Shown: positions 21,604-32,400, numbered from the stretch's first letter. The stretch is DNA of 64,000 nt from Papio anubis (GCF_008728515.1 NC_044984.1:122755349-122819348); one strand, 5' to 3'. The notes: generated from the sequence alone by a model not told the origin. Program-made: numbers and translations.

Positions 21604-21820
21604 GGCGGTGGCAGTGGCTCACGTCTGTAATCCCAGCACTTTGGGAGGCCGAGGTGGGATGATCACTCGAGCTCAGAAGCTCAAGACCAGCCAGGCATGG
21701 TATCTTGCAACTGTAGTCCCAGAGCCCAGGAGGTTGAGGCTGCAGTGAACCATGATTGCACCACTGCAGTCCAGCCTGGGTGACAGAGTGAGACCCTATC
21801 TCAAAAAAATTTTAAAAAAA
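21604..21820 (+). mobile_element. AluJ-like, plus strand, internally deleted
   Basis: Left arm 'gtggctcacgtctgtaatcccagcactttggg' joins the right arm after 'agaccagccaggcatggta', skipping the A-rich middle. The end is 'gtgagaccctatctcaaaaaaattttaaaa'. Length about 215 rather than 280 bp. Confidence 0.88.
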
Positions 21821-22190
21821 TGTCGTGAGCATTTTCTGACTTCAAAGCATTAGCTTCAAGAACACGACATTAGTGGTTATGTTTTACATTCAATTACATT
21901 AATGAATATCTACATTTCTATTTTTTTACTGTTCTAACACTTCACAAACAATCTTAGATGTAAGTTGAAGCATTTTAAGTAGATCTATATAAATTCCTAA
22001 AAGTAGAATTCCCGAGCTAGGGGAGAGGAGAGGTACTACTTGAAGGCCTGATACTCTGCAGAAGGGCGGCGGCTGCCCGCACACCAGCTGGGAGTGTGTT
22101 CATCTCAAATAAGTCCTACTTTAGTGTGTTCTTATTTATTCCATGTTCTTATTTATTGTCACAATAAGTGCTACTGCTGCTGCTGTTAAT

Positions 22191-22265
22191 TTTATACAGG
22201 AAAACAGAAAGAAAGAAACTAATAACAGGTCCCTAAATTCAATGCCCAGAATCCTCCTGGAAGTT
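22191..22265 (+). repeat. Dispersed 75-bp duplication, copy A
   Basis: 'tttatacaggaaaacag...' through 'atcctcctggaagtt'. It matches 22587-22661 at 69 of 75 positions in direct orientation, 396 bp apart. Flanks do not match, so this is not a simple tandem repeat. Confidence 0.92.
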
Positions 22266-22429
22266 TCAAACAACAAAAACATTAGTGACTGTATCTAGTT
22301 AAAAAATTGGGCCATGACAGAAAGGTAAACATGAACATTGAATCTGTCAGCCCTGGTACGGAGAAGCTTCCATAGGATCACCATTCAGTTTGCTGTGATC
22401 CTTCCAGGAAACAAAATACACGTGTGTCT

Positions 22430-22542
22430 CTCTGTGTGCATTATATACTTGTATAAATGTATCTAAATATCTGTATGTGTGTATACACGCATGTATATAC
22501 GTGCACATGTGTGTATGTATGTATATACCAGAGTATGTATTC
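22430..22542. repeat. TATG/TGTA-rich low-complexity tract
   Basis: Alternating purine-pyrimidine sequence (gtgtgtatacacgcatgtatatacgtgcacatgtg). Z-DNA-prone composition. Confidence 0.75.
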
Positions 22543-22586
22543 TTCATGAAAGTTACTTAAAATGTGCAGTTTATACATACTTGTCT

Positions 22587-22661
22587 TTTATATAGGAAAA
22601 CAGAACGAAAGAAACTAATAACGGGTCCCTAAATTCAATGCCCAGAATCCCCTTGGAGGTT
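22587..22661 (+). repeat. Dispersed 75-bp duplication, copy B
   Basis: Partner of 22191-22265. Differences are c/t, a/c and a/g substitutions plus three in the last 15 bases; no indels. Confidence 0.92.
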
Positions 22662-24579
22662 GATGTTTTGGGGGTGGGTGGAAAAGGAGGGATGCCGGTG
22701 TCTATGTGGGGGAAACCCACGATGAACCCTGCCCTGTGAGCCGCGGCTTCTCCTACAATTACCCAGACGCCCCCGCCTGCACCTTGTTCCCCTCCCATGC
22801 TGACAGGGTTTGTCAGCATCTGCTTAGGCCACTAATAAATAGAATGAGGCTTAGTTAAGACACCCCCAATCTGCAGCTCGCCTCCGCCCTGTCTCCCACT
22901 ACGTTTCCTCTGCCATCCGCACCCCCCAGCCACGGGGACAGGAAGCCCCAGTAGCGCCATGATGTTTTCCAGTGTCTTGGAGATGTTTTCATGGTAGCAT
23001 GTACTTCCCTGTGTGCTTTTACATCGCTGGGCCATGCCTTACTGAAGGACGCTGTGGCTGTTTCCAGTTCGAGGCTTTTAGCAGTGGGCATCTGGTGTTC
23101 CCCCAGTTGCATCCTGCTGTTCCCCCATTTGGTGACCTGGAAGGATCGCCAGCAACCCGACCGTCAGGCTGCCCTCCCAGTAAGAGAAGGATTTCAGTGA
23201 CCTGAGGTCGTCGCACTGTGGTTGTTGGACAGCTAGTGGTTTCTTTGAGCGCAAGTTCTGGGGTGGTAACTCCTTGCTCCTGGGTCTGCAGCCCCACGGT
23301 GAGCAGGGCACATGTGGTCCCTCGTTGTGCACCTGCGGAGGTTGTACTTGGTGGTATTCCTGGGTCCTGACGCCATACTCAGGATGTGGCCAGTATTCAC
23401 TTAGAATTGGAACGAATGAGTAAATGAATGAATGAATGCATTCATGTTTCTTCAAAGATAAACATCACTTCTGTCAGGTGAAAAAATGGCATTTGTTACG
23501 TCTTATTGTTTTTATAAGGGTGAGGGAACTGTACAATTATTTATCAAATTGCAAAGGAGGCAGTAAGACAAAAACCTGTCTTGGTTTGAGCACCTCCATT
23601 CGTCCCCACCACCATCCCTCAATGAGCCCTCCAGCCTCCCGGGCTCTTCTCCGTGCCCGATTCTCTGGATATGAGAATGTTGTTTTCCAAGTGTAGCAGA
23701 GTTTCACTTTTCGAGCTGCCAGATCTGCTGGAGAAAATTATAAAGATGAATACTTCTGAGCCTTTGGCTGACGCTTAGCCCCCTCTGGTTCAGGTATCTT
23801 TGCAAAGGCAGATTTACAAATCATCCTGGTTCTCCAGAGGGGTCCGTCCTGCCCTGAGCCTAGTGTGAGGTGAAGCAGCCCAGGCACCCACAGTATCTAG
23901 AATTGAAACAGTCGCCCCAGGAAAAGAAAATGTGCTTGGAGACAGCGCCTGCAGAGCCCCAGGATTACAGCGTGGGTAATTAGGCTGTCACTCTCGACGA
24001 GGGAAACACTGAAGCAGGATCTCTATTAGCCTTTGTGCCCCTAAGACGGAGCAGGCTGGAAGGTAAGAAGCAGAGAAGTTTCGAGATTCATCAGATATCT
24101 TTATGGCTCCCAAATCTCATTACCGACTTCACAATATTTTTTTTCTTTTTCAACGACATAGTAAAACAGCACTCAGGAATTAATTGTATTTTTAATAAAG
24201 CAGAGGTTTTTGTTGTTGTTGTTAACATTGAACTTGCTTAATTCTGGGAAGCTCAAGATTGGCCGCGTCGTAGGGGAAAAATGTTAGAACAACCATTTAA
24301 GTAAAATTTATTTTTAGTGGTGTAATTTTTCCTTTCAGGTTTTCTTTTACCCCCAACCTTTCTGACTGTGTGCAGATTACATCCTAAGGCAAGTCGAGTC
24401 ACTGTCATATCACACCATTGATTCACTTAATCATTTACCAGACCTAGATGGAGTGATTTTAATGGGGCAGGCAGCCCCTGTCTTCCTCGTTAGGAGATTG
24501 CCTGATGAGGAAGACAGGTAGAAATGAACAAGAAAATATCAGTTGTGATGAAAATTAAACAACGAGTTGTTGATGAAAA
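22662..24579. other. About 1.9 kb repeat-poor unique sequence
   Basis: No interspersed repeat recognised. (GAAT)n at 23422-23440. The 23700-24060 section (ctttggctgacgcttagcc, gcgtgggtaattaggctgtcactctcgacgag) keeps CpGs and could be conserved, but this cannot be tested here. Open frames on both strands show no domain. Confidence 0.4.
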
Positions 24580-25215
24580 GAGAAAGAGTCACACTCGGTA
24601 AAGTATTCGAAGAGATTTATTCTGAGCCAAACATGAGTGACCATGGCCCGAGACACAGCCCTCAGGAGGTCCTGAGAACACGTGCCCCAGGTGGTCGGGG
24701 CGCAGCTTGGTTTTCTACATTTTAGGGAGATAGAAGGCATCAATCAAATACATTTAAGAAATACCTTGGTTCGGTCCAGAAAGGCACAGCAGCTTGAGGG
24801 GCGGGGGACTTTCAGGTTATGGGTAGATTTAAAAATGTTCTGATGATCATTGGTTGAGTTATTATCAACAGAAGGGAGTGTCTGGGTTATGATAGGAGGT
24901 TGTGGAGACCAAGTTTTATGCAGATGTAGCCTCCGGGTGCAGGCTTCAGAGAGAATAGATGTGAATGTTTCTTATTAGACTTCAAGTCTGGTCCCTGTTA
25001 ATGCTGAAGGGTAGAATGAGGTCTGCCTGACCCCCTACTTCCTGTCATGGTCAGAACCCGTCTTTCAGGTTAAATGTTAGAGTGCCCTGGCTGAGGAGGA
25101 AGTCCAGTCCGATGTTTGGGGGGTGGGGAGTGGGGCTTAGAATTTTATTTTGTGTTTTACAGAGTGGGGAAGCGGGTGATGGGAAAGTTTTGGGGCTATT
25201 TTTAGGCTGAGCTGT
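24580..25215 (-). mobile_element. Probable ERV solo LTR, minus strand, family not named
   Basis: Reverse complement gives 'ggctcagaataaatctcttcgaatac' near one end, a typical LTR AATAAA polyadenylation context. The body has 'ggtggtcggggcgcagcttggttttctacattttagggag', 'catcaatcaaatacatttaagaaatac' and 'gacttcaagtctg', which I associate with a dispersed primate LTR. No internal coding sequence or second LTR is visible. Confidence 0.6.
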
Positions 25216-25374
25216 TTCAAAATAACTAGCCCATCAAGCTTAAATATCATAGACATGGTTGCTTAAAACAAGGCTGATATCTAGGTGAGCTGGTAAAAAA
25301 AGAATAATTATTAAATGAAAAATATCCATTTTTTATGGATAAGACCAAATTGGGATGAGGGGATGACACTGATT

Positions 25375-25490
25375 GCGGGGAAGGGACTGTTGTGGTAGAA
25401 CTTGCGGGGAAGGGACTGTTGTGGTAGAACTTGCGGGGAAGGGACTGTTGTGGTGGAACTTGCGGGGAAGGGACTGTTGTGGTGGAACTA
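25375..25490. repeat. 29-bp minisatellite, four copies
   Basis: Four head-to-tail copies starting at 25375, 25404, 25433 and 25462, unit gcggggaagggactgttgtgg plus tagaactt or tggaactt. Copies 1-2 carry A and copies 3-4 carry G at one position, and the last base of copy 4 differs; otherwise identical. A good VNTR candidate. Confidence 0.96.
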
Positions 25491-25561
25491 ACACTGACCC
25501 CCTGGCTCTCATCAAACAGAGGGCAGGATGCTGCTGTCTAAGGTCAGGGTCCAGTTCGATT

Positions 25562-25600
25562 TAGGTTGGTGCAAAAGTAATTGTGGCAAAATAATGGCAG
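25562..25600 (+). mobile_element. MADE1 (mariner MITE), left half
   Basis: ttaggttggtgcaaaagtaa followed by ttgtggcaaaataatggcag is the left arm of the 80-bp MADE1 element of the Hsmar1 group. It is separated from its right arm by an Alu. Confidence 0.95.
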
Positions 25601-25900
25601 GCCCGGGCACAGTGGCTCACGCCTGTAATCCCAGCACTTCGGGAGGCCGAGGCGGGTGGATCACGAGGTCAGGAGTTTGAGACCAGCCTGACCAACATGG
25701 TGAAACCCTGTCTCTACTAAAATTACAAAAATTAGCTGGGTGTGGTGGCGGGCACCTGTAATCCCAGCTACTTAGGAGGCTGAAGCAGGAGAATTGCTTG
25801 AACTCGGGAGGCGGAGGTTGCAGTGAGCTGAGATCGTGCCACTGCACTCCAGCCTGGGTGACAGAGCAAGACTCTGTCTCAAAAAAGAAAAAAAAAAAAA
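25601..25900 (+). mobile_element. AluS, plus strand, inserted in MADE1
   Basis: Full dimer from 'gcccgggcacagtggctcacgcctg' to 'gactctgtctcaaaaaagaaaa'. The flanks aatggcag (25593-25600) and attggcag (25901-25908) look like a target duplication inside the MADE1 loop. Confidence 0.94.
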
Positions 25901-25935
25901 ATTGGCAGAAGCCGCAATTACTTTTGCACCAACCT
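25901..25935 (+). mobile_element. MADE1, right half
   Basis: attggcagaagccgcaatta followed by cttttgcaccaacct is the right terminal inverted repeat; the expected last two bases are changed to gt. It pairs with 25562-25600. Confidence 0.95.
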
Positions 25936-27496
25936 GTGAAACACCATTGCGATTTGAAGCGATATAAAGTGGCTAAGGTTGTCAGACTCTGGCTTAAATT
26001 TGGATAAATGTTGTGTTGCATCCTTGCCTATCATCTGTGCTCTTTGGGTTTTGTTTTGTTTTTTTCCATGTTTTCCTTACCCTTGGTTTCCATGGGAACT
26101 TCCATTGCTATTGTCTTGAGTAGGAGATTTCTGCCCTAGGCCCCAGGACTTATCTGGGGAAGGAGCAGGCCTGCTCTGTGAGTGACAAATCCAGCACAGA
26201 CATCATTGGCCAAGGCAAGGTTTTGGTAACCCGGGGATTTGCAAAGCATTTCTATTTGTTTCATCTCAGGAATTCAATATTTCATTCTTAAAGACCATAA
26301 TATGGTTGAACCTTGGGATTATTTCAGAGATGAAAACCCTAGTATTAGCATAGTTGGATTTCTTTTTCTCTCTGTTTAAAAAATATATATACTTTTATGA
26401 CTCTGATCTCAGTAAACTCTGTCCGGGAGTGGGGAAGAAGGGAAAGCGGTTGGAAGGCTGAAGATTAATCCTTTGAGGGCCGAGGACTGCAAAGCCTTCT
26501 GGCCGTTTGTACAAGGCTGAAGGCGTGTGGTAAAGGTGATTTGGCGGCAAGAGGCTTAACTTTTATTGGTTTGTGAAAATATCGGTTCTTAGGGAAGAAC
26601 AAAGTTGTGTTTTCCCAGCCCAGGATCTACTGGGGGGCAGAGTCCCACTGTTCTTTTTATTCTCCGTGTTTGTGGACAGGGAGTTGGTTTAAATTATCAT
26701 CCCACAGATGGATGCCCCTTGATCAGAAGATGGTATGCGGAGGTCTGGCCGCACTGCGCCTCGGAGACCCCCTGCAGTTTCTGCATTGGCTAGTCAGCTT
26801 TGTTGGGGGCAGAGGAGGCTCTCAGAGCTGGACCCCATGCAGAAGGCATGTGGAGACCATTAAGCTGGTCCCAAGATGTCTGGGCAGCTAAACATTACTG
26901 AGAAGAAATGTTCCTCAAATGTATAAAGCCAAATATTTAGTTAAGATTGTCCTCATTAAAGGTGCTGAGATTTGATTTGTCCTGTTGGATGGAAACTTGT
27001 AAAATGCGGCTGCGAGGAAGTTCGTGACAGCCTCAGTGCTAGATGCCTGTGTCCGTGTGTACATGTGTTTTTCCTTACTGTCCCTATGGCGTGAAGCGCT
27101 CTGTTTGCCTGTAGGCGAGGGCCTCTTTCATTCTGGTTGTGTCTGCATGATACCAAATCCTGGGAAGTCAGAGGTCTGATGAAGCTGGTGAGTAGAAGAT
27201 AGCATCACTGCCACCGCCCACAGGTGTCTCTGCAGGTGCACAAGTATACGGGCACAATGCCAACAAGTACACACGTATGCACATGATATTTGAACACCTC
27301 CAGCGTGTGCACATAAAGCCCCAGTCACAAAAGCCCACATCATGATTCTCTTGACAATTCTGTGGCCGTGGCCAACAATTTGGTTGAGTGAACTAATGTG
27401 ATTTGAAAATCTGGCGGTGATTCCTCTCTGCTGTGTGATCACCATAACCAACCTTGAATATGTTATACAAACAACATCTTTTAAAAGTCTATTTCT
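25936..27496. other. About 1.5 kb unique sequence, nothing recognised
   Basis: No repeat recognised. Open frames near 26600-26890 and 27130-27450 lack domains or homology I know of. Confidence 0.4.
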
Positions 27497-27655
27497 AGGG
27501 CCAGCATAGTGGTGTGCACCTGTAGTCCCAGCTACTCAGGAGGCTGAGGCAGGAGGATCATGTGAGCCCAGGAGTCCAAGGCTGCAATGAGCTGTGAGTG
27601 CACCACTGCACTCCAACCTGGGCAACAGAGTGAGACCCTGTCTCTAAAATATGTT
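27497..27655 (+). mobile_element. Alu right monomer (FRAM-like) or 5'-truncated Alu
   Basis: 'ggtgtgcacctgtagtcccagctactcaggaggctgaggcagg' to 'gcaacagagtgagaccctgtctctaaaa', one arm only. Confidence 0.85.
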
Positions 27656-28379
27656 TTTTTTTTTAAGTGTATATCATTTAATAGATTGATTTGAAAAAAA
27701 ACTCATTTTATTCATTTTATAGATCATCTTCTGACTGCTCCATTTAGTCAGAATACCTCTAAACTCTTTTCCCTTCATTTTAAAAATCATCTTCTGGAAT
27801 ACCTGTCATCACTTATATCTCATGTCCCGACTCTGAATTCCTAGTAGAAAAATTCTAGTTTTAACCAAAAATAGAATCCATGAGTTTTCAGTTAGGAAGG
27901 TAGACTATGAAAAGAAGCTGTTAGAAACATCAGAGTTTTATATACGTGACTGTTAACACTTTCCTGTTATAAAAATGAAAAGACCTTTAAATATATACAT
28001 ATATATACTTAAAAAGAGAGAATAGCATAGTGAATAAGATAACTAACATCCGCCACAAAATTACAGATGCTAGGATTTCATCCTGTTTGTGTCAGATTTT
28101 TATCTGAAAATAAAAGAATGAAAGAAAGCAAACATCACTGATAAAGTTGAAATCCTTTACACCCTCCCCAGAGGATACTCCCTCTTTCCCCCTGCCCTCC
28201 AGTCCCTTGTTACTTTGGCCCCTTCCTCTGCTCCCCAATCCTGTTTTCTCTACTTCTTCCACCAGCCCTCCCTCCATCCCCATCTCTACCCCTTTATCAT
28301 TCACTAACATGAATGTGGTGCTGATTTTTCCTGTCCATATCTTTGAACTTTTTGTAATATATGCATGTCAATAAGCAAC
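27656..28379. other. AT-rich unrecognised sequence
   Basis: Contains 'tatatacatatatatact' at about 27991-28010 and a pyrimidine-rich stretch at 28158-28300. Possibly very old L1 on the minus strand, but not demonstrable. Confidence 0.35.
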
Positions 28380-28975
28380 CAAGTTTTATCTATTCTGATT
28401 GTTTTAATGTACAACTTTATGGGCACCTGTGCAAATTTGTTACTTGCATAGTGGTCAAATCAGGGCTTTTAGGATATCCAACATCCAAATAATGCATATT
28501 GTACCCATTAACTAATTTCTCAATACTTCTGAGTCTTCCTTGCCTATGATTCCACTCTACATCCACATGTACACATTTTTTAGCACCCACTTATGAGTAG
28601 AAGATGTGACATTTGACTTTCTGTGCCTGGCTTGTTTCACTTAGGATAATGCCCTCCAGTTCCATCCATGTTGCTACATAAACCATGATTTCATTCTTTT
28701 TTATGGCTGAGTAGTATTCTATTGTATATATTTATGTATACCACATTTTGAAGATCTATTCATTCATTCATGGGTAGTTAGGTTGAATCCTAAGTTGCTG
28801 TTGTGAGTAGTGCTGCAATAGACATACCAGTGCAGGTATCTTTCTGATATAATGATTTATTTTCCTTTGGGTAGATGCCCAGTAGTGGGATTGCTGGATC
28901 CAATGGTATTTCTATTTTTAGTTGTTTGAGAAATCTCCATGCTGTTTTTCATAGAAGTTGTACTAATTCATAGAA
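28380..28975 (-). mobile_element. L1 (L1MA/L1PB-type) 3' end, minus strand
   Basis: 'gcacccacttatgagtagaagatgtgacatttgactttctgtgcctggcttgtttcacttaggataatg', 'ctccagttccatccatgttgc', 'ggctgagtagtattctattgtatat', 'gggtagatgcccagtagtgggattgctgg' are reverse L1 3' UTR and ORF2 C-terminal motifs. Truncated at its 5' side near 28975. Confidence 0.88.
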
Positions 28976-29025
28976 GTTGTGGTTGAATCCATCAACCACA
29001 AGCAACAAAGTTGCTTCAAACATTT
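28949..29025. repeat. Cluster of direct repeat and three small hairpins
   Basis: tcatagaagttgt occurs twice 19 bp apart (from 28949 and 28968). Then TTGTGGTTGA (28977-28986) pairs with TCAACCACAA (28992-29001), AAGCAAC (29000-29006) with GTTGCTT (29010-29016), and TTCAAA with TTTGAA just after. It sits at the truncated end of the L1. Confidence 0.88.
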
Positions 29026-29330
29026 TGAAACTAGGCATGCAGAGTATCATACTGTATCTTTCTCCAGTTTATTTTTTTTCACCCCACATGATGGTTTCGA
29101 GCTGAAGCCCTGCTGACGCCTATAGGTCTAGCTCGTGCATTTCAACTCCTACATGTTATGCAACATATGATGAGGCCACATGTTTGCAAACATTTCTTGG
29201 GTGATGGGCATCTATGGTATTTTGTTTTTCATTATTACACATCATGATGTAGTGTAGTGATGTAGTGTTTGCACATAGGAAAGGGCTTTTCAGGGAGATG
29301 ATTTAAAATGGTTTCTTAATGTCTTAAGAC
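29026..29330 (-). mobile_element. Possible older L1 remnant, minus strand
   Basis: 'ctagctcgtgcatttcaactcctacatgttatgcaacatatgatgagg' and 'tgatgggcatctatggtattttgtttttcattattacac' weakly follow the reverse order of old L1 3' ends. Low certainty. Confidence 0.35.
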
Positions 29331-30117
29331 ATCCAAGCATTTCTTTCACTTCGGGGAAGATGGAGAAAGGTGATTTGTTTGAAGAAGGTCAGCCCCCCTG
29401 TTCTTCTGCAGTCCTTTTTTTCTGTTGTCAGAAAAGCTGTTTTTCCACCCAGCCCCGGAACTATCATCTAGAAATATTAATATTAAGAGCCACATCAGTT
29501 TTCTGTCTTGTGTTTCAAAATTGTTAACAGCTCTTCCTTGAAGATGTATTCTCTTTCTCTCTCTGCTGTGAGCCACAGTGGTTTTCTTGGAAGTGATAGA
29601 CCATATAATTCTCACATGTCAAGGTTTTAAGCCAAAGCCCTCAGGCACCACTTCTGATTTTCTTGAAGGATCAAAAAGAAAAGGTTGCAACCCTCACAGC
29701 CGTAGGCTCCTGCAGCACCTCTTTGGTGCACCTGTCACCCTGATGCCTGGGAGGAGGCTCTGACTCCATGCTGTGGGAAGGCGCTGGCCCTCATGGATGG
29801 GCCTCCCCTGGTGTGTCCACTGTGGACATGAGTGGGTGTCCCAGAGCCCTGGCTCCCCCTTCCTTTCCTCCAGAAGGGGAATCGGCATGTTCCCAGTCAT
29901 CTCTGAAATTATCTTTATTCTTCAAGGAGTTGCAGTGGCTCTTGCCAAGTGTCCTGAGGTCTTGGACACCTGCCTAGTGGCCCTGTGGAGGCCTCCACCC
30001 TCCAGACAGCACAGAATTTGCTAAAGAAAATGTGACTTTTGGAGTCCAGGGCTAGAAAATATGACATGGGCACATACTGTCATGTTTTGAAAAGTAAGGT
30101 TTAGATGCTTTACTGAT
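29331..30117. other. Unique sequence, nothing recognised
   Basis: No repeat recognised. A partial direct echo gatgtagtg occurs at about 29250. Open frames lack domains. Confidence 0.4.
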
Positions 30118-30515
30118 TATTTGTGTGTATGTGTGAGAATGTGTGGCTTGTGTTTATGTATGAGAGCATGTGGCTTGTGTGGTATGTGTGTGTTGTATGT
30201 GTGAGAGTTTGTTGTGTGTGTATGTGTGAGAGTGTGTGACTTAGATGTGTTGCATATGTGAGAGTTTGTGGTGTGTGTATGGGAGAGTGTATGGTGTTGT
30301 GTGTATGTGTGAGAATGTGAGGCTCGTGTGATATGTGTGTGTTGTATGTGTGAGAGTTTGTTGTGTGTGTATGTATGAGAGTGTGTGGCTTGGATGTGTT
30401 GCATATGTGGGAGTTTGTGGAGTGTGTGGTGTGTGTATGTGTGACAGTGTGTGATGTTGTGTGTATGTGTGAGAGTGTGAGGCTCATGTGAGGTGTGTGT
30501 TCATGCATGTGACTA
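30118..30515. repeat. GT-rich satellite with about 150-bp higher-order unit
   Basis: About 400 bp of tgtgtgtatgtgtgagagt-type sequence. A longer block starting 'tatgtgtgtgttgtatgtgtgagagtttg' recurs at 30183 and 30332 (offset 149). A following block recurs at offset 158 because of a 9-bp insertion. On the complementary strand it encodes a His/Thr/Ser-rich open frame that is an artefact. Confidence 0.9.
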
Positions 30516-31059
30516 TGTGACCAGGTGTGTGCTGTGTGGGAGCAAGGGAGGAAGGGCATGGGAGAAGGATGCGGATGCTGTTCCTTCTCTGGTTTTCAGG
30601 AATCTCTCCACCTCACCCCACCTTAACAAACACTGGAAACGTCTAGATTTCAGAAAGAGCTGGAAAGCATCAGAAAGGCTGTCTAGTTTCAGTGCCAACA
30701 CTCAACTCAGATGACCTGGAAAGGTGGCAGCAGTTGCAGAAGTACTAAAATACTGAAATACCCAAGCTCCACCTCAGTGTCAGCCCAGGCCATCTCCGTG
30801 GACCGCCACCACCCACCCACCATGTCCTCAAGATTCAAAGTATTAGTCCCCAGCCTTGGCAGAGGAGCCAGCTCCAGGGCCTGCATGCATTCTCATTCCT
30901 CAGTGCCATTATCTCCCTATTGAGCCTAATGGTTTCCAACTGTGTTCCGTAGACATCTAGGCCATCATCAACCCTCTTTAGAAGACGTTTAACATTTACT
31001 TCTAATGTCATTAGCAAAAATCTTTTTTCTCTTTTAAAATCTTAACCTACTTGTTTGAG
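30516..31059. other. Unique sequence, nothing recognised
   Basis: No repeat, RNA or coding signature recognised. Confidence 0.4.
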
Positions 31060-31245
31060 TTTCCCCCACTAGTTTCTTGAAATAAAACACTATTTGTTCT
31101 TTTTCAATTTTCTAATGCACATAGCTAAGGCTATAAATTTTCCTTTCCATGCTACTTTGGCTGAATCTCTCAGTGCACTCACACTTTATTAGTTCTAAAT
31201 AGTTGGAGATTTCCATGTTGGTGTTTTTTTAAGCTAAGAGTCTTA
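31060..31245 (-). mobile_element. Old L1 ORF2 fragment, minus strand
   Basis: 'ctaatgcacatagctaaggctataaattttcctttccatgctactttggctgaatctctcagtgc' and 'tagttggagatttccatg' match the reverse of an L1 ORF2 interior (gcatttagtgctataaatttccctctaagcactgctttagctgcatccc). Confidence 0.65.
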
Positions 31246-31894
31246 CATGGATCGTGAATTGCAAAAGTTACAGGATTACGCCACATTTCATTTTAGAATT
31301 CAGATTTGCATATATGAATTCATGTATACCTCAGCATCTGAGTTCTCTTGATTTTGTTATCTGTGAAATGTTGTTCAAGCCTCAGATGATGCTGCTTGGT
31401 GAAAGATTAACATGCTTTGTGATAATATTGTGATAGGGGATAGATTTATGATTTTTGGGTAATATCTGAATTTTTAGCTTTTGCAAAGGAATTTGTTGTC
31501 CACGAAAGCATCCTCATCTTATCAAACTCCATAATAAATAACTATAAATTTGCATTTATACAATAAAGGTACATTTGTATATTGGCCTTTTGAATGTTCT
31601 ACATATTGGCATTTGGATTTTCAAAAGAGAGATCAAGTTTTTCAGAAAGATTAACCATCGCTGTTGTGTTCTGAGCTCCCATCATTATATTGAACGGGCA
31701 AGGAAGATCATTAATCACCAGCATTTGTTAAAATGCTTGCTGTACATAAAAGTACTCATGCTTGAATAACCTCCTTCGATTACCATTGTAGCCCATGAAG
31801 AAGGGCCAGTAGTTATCCTCATTCTAAAAGAGAGGAAAATTAAACTAAAACAAGTACAATAACGTATCAGTTTCTTTCAATAACTACGTGATAA
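31246..31894. other. AT-rich unique sequence
   Basis: No interspersed repeat recognised. Confidence 0.4.
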
Positions 31895-32105
31895 AGCCAG
31901 TGTTAGTTTGTGAGTCCCCATAACAGCCCCTTGGGGTGAATACCTGCATTATCCCTGTTCCACAGATGAGGGTATTGAGACAAAGAGAGGGTAAGTGACT
32001 TACCCAAGAACACCCAGTTGGTGAGAGGGGAACCCAGGACAAATGGACAAATGCATGCTTGCCCCCCAGGTGTTCTTTCTGTTACTCTAAACTCTTTCTC
32101 TCTCC
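31895..32105 (-). mobile_element. MIR element, minus strand
   Basis: 'tgaatacctgcattatccctgttccacagatgagggtattgagacaaagagagggtaagtgacttacccaagaacacccagttggtgagagggg' is a clear reverse MIR core. Confidence 0.88.
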
Positions 32106-32400
32106 TAATTATTTTGTTGGAAACACAGAGTGTAGATATTCTTAAAGATCTAATCCTTAATTATTCACAGTGCTTTATCCCAGCTCATTAAATTAGACCA
32201 ATGGAAAGAAAACTGTTACTTTGCCTCTGTAGTATTGGGGTTTAAGTGATCAGGGTAATTTTCCCTTATCATTTTGTGTTTTAAATAAATACAACAGGCT
32301 TTATTGTGAAAATATTTGTCTAATATTGGACAATAAATGTTTAAGTGATTTTGGTTTAATTACTATTACAGTCACACTATTACAGTGCATAAAATAGAAT
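32106..32400. promoter_or_regulatory. Candidate conserved non-coding element
   Basis: Non-repetitive AT-rich block with TTAAGTG (NK2-type core) at 32242 and 32341, TTTAATTACTATTACAG at 32355, and CTCATTAAATTAGACCAATGG (contains a CCAAT-type string) at 32185. Texture suggests a conserved enhancer; inference only. Confidence 0.25.

Noticed and set aside
24580..25215. Naming a specific endogenous retrovirus family for this LTR
   Set aside because: LTR-like features and a polyadenylation signal are visible, but I could not match it to a named consensus from memory with confidence.
25375..25490. CRISPR-like regular array with 29-bp period
   Set aside because: The repeats are directly head to tail with no spacers, and the genome is a primate. 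It is a minisatellite.
25562..25935. Calling a functional miR-548 gene here
   Set aside because: The hairpin loop is interrupted by a full Alu, so a normal 80-nt precursor cannot form. Reported only as a split MADE1.
30110..30559. His/Thr/Ser-rich 149-codon frame
   Set aside because: Direct translation of the GT-rich satellite; a compositional artefact.
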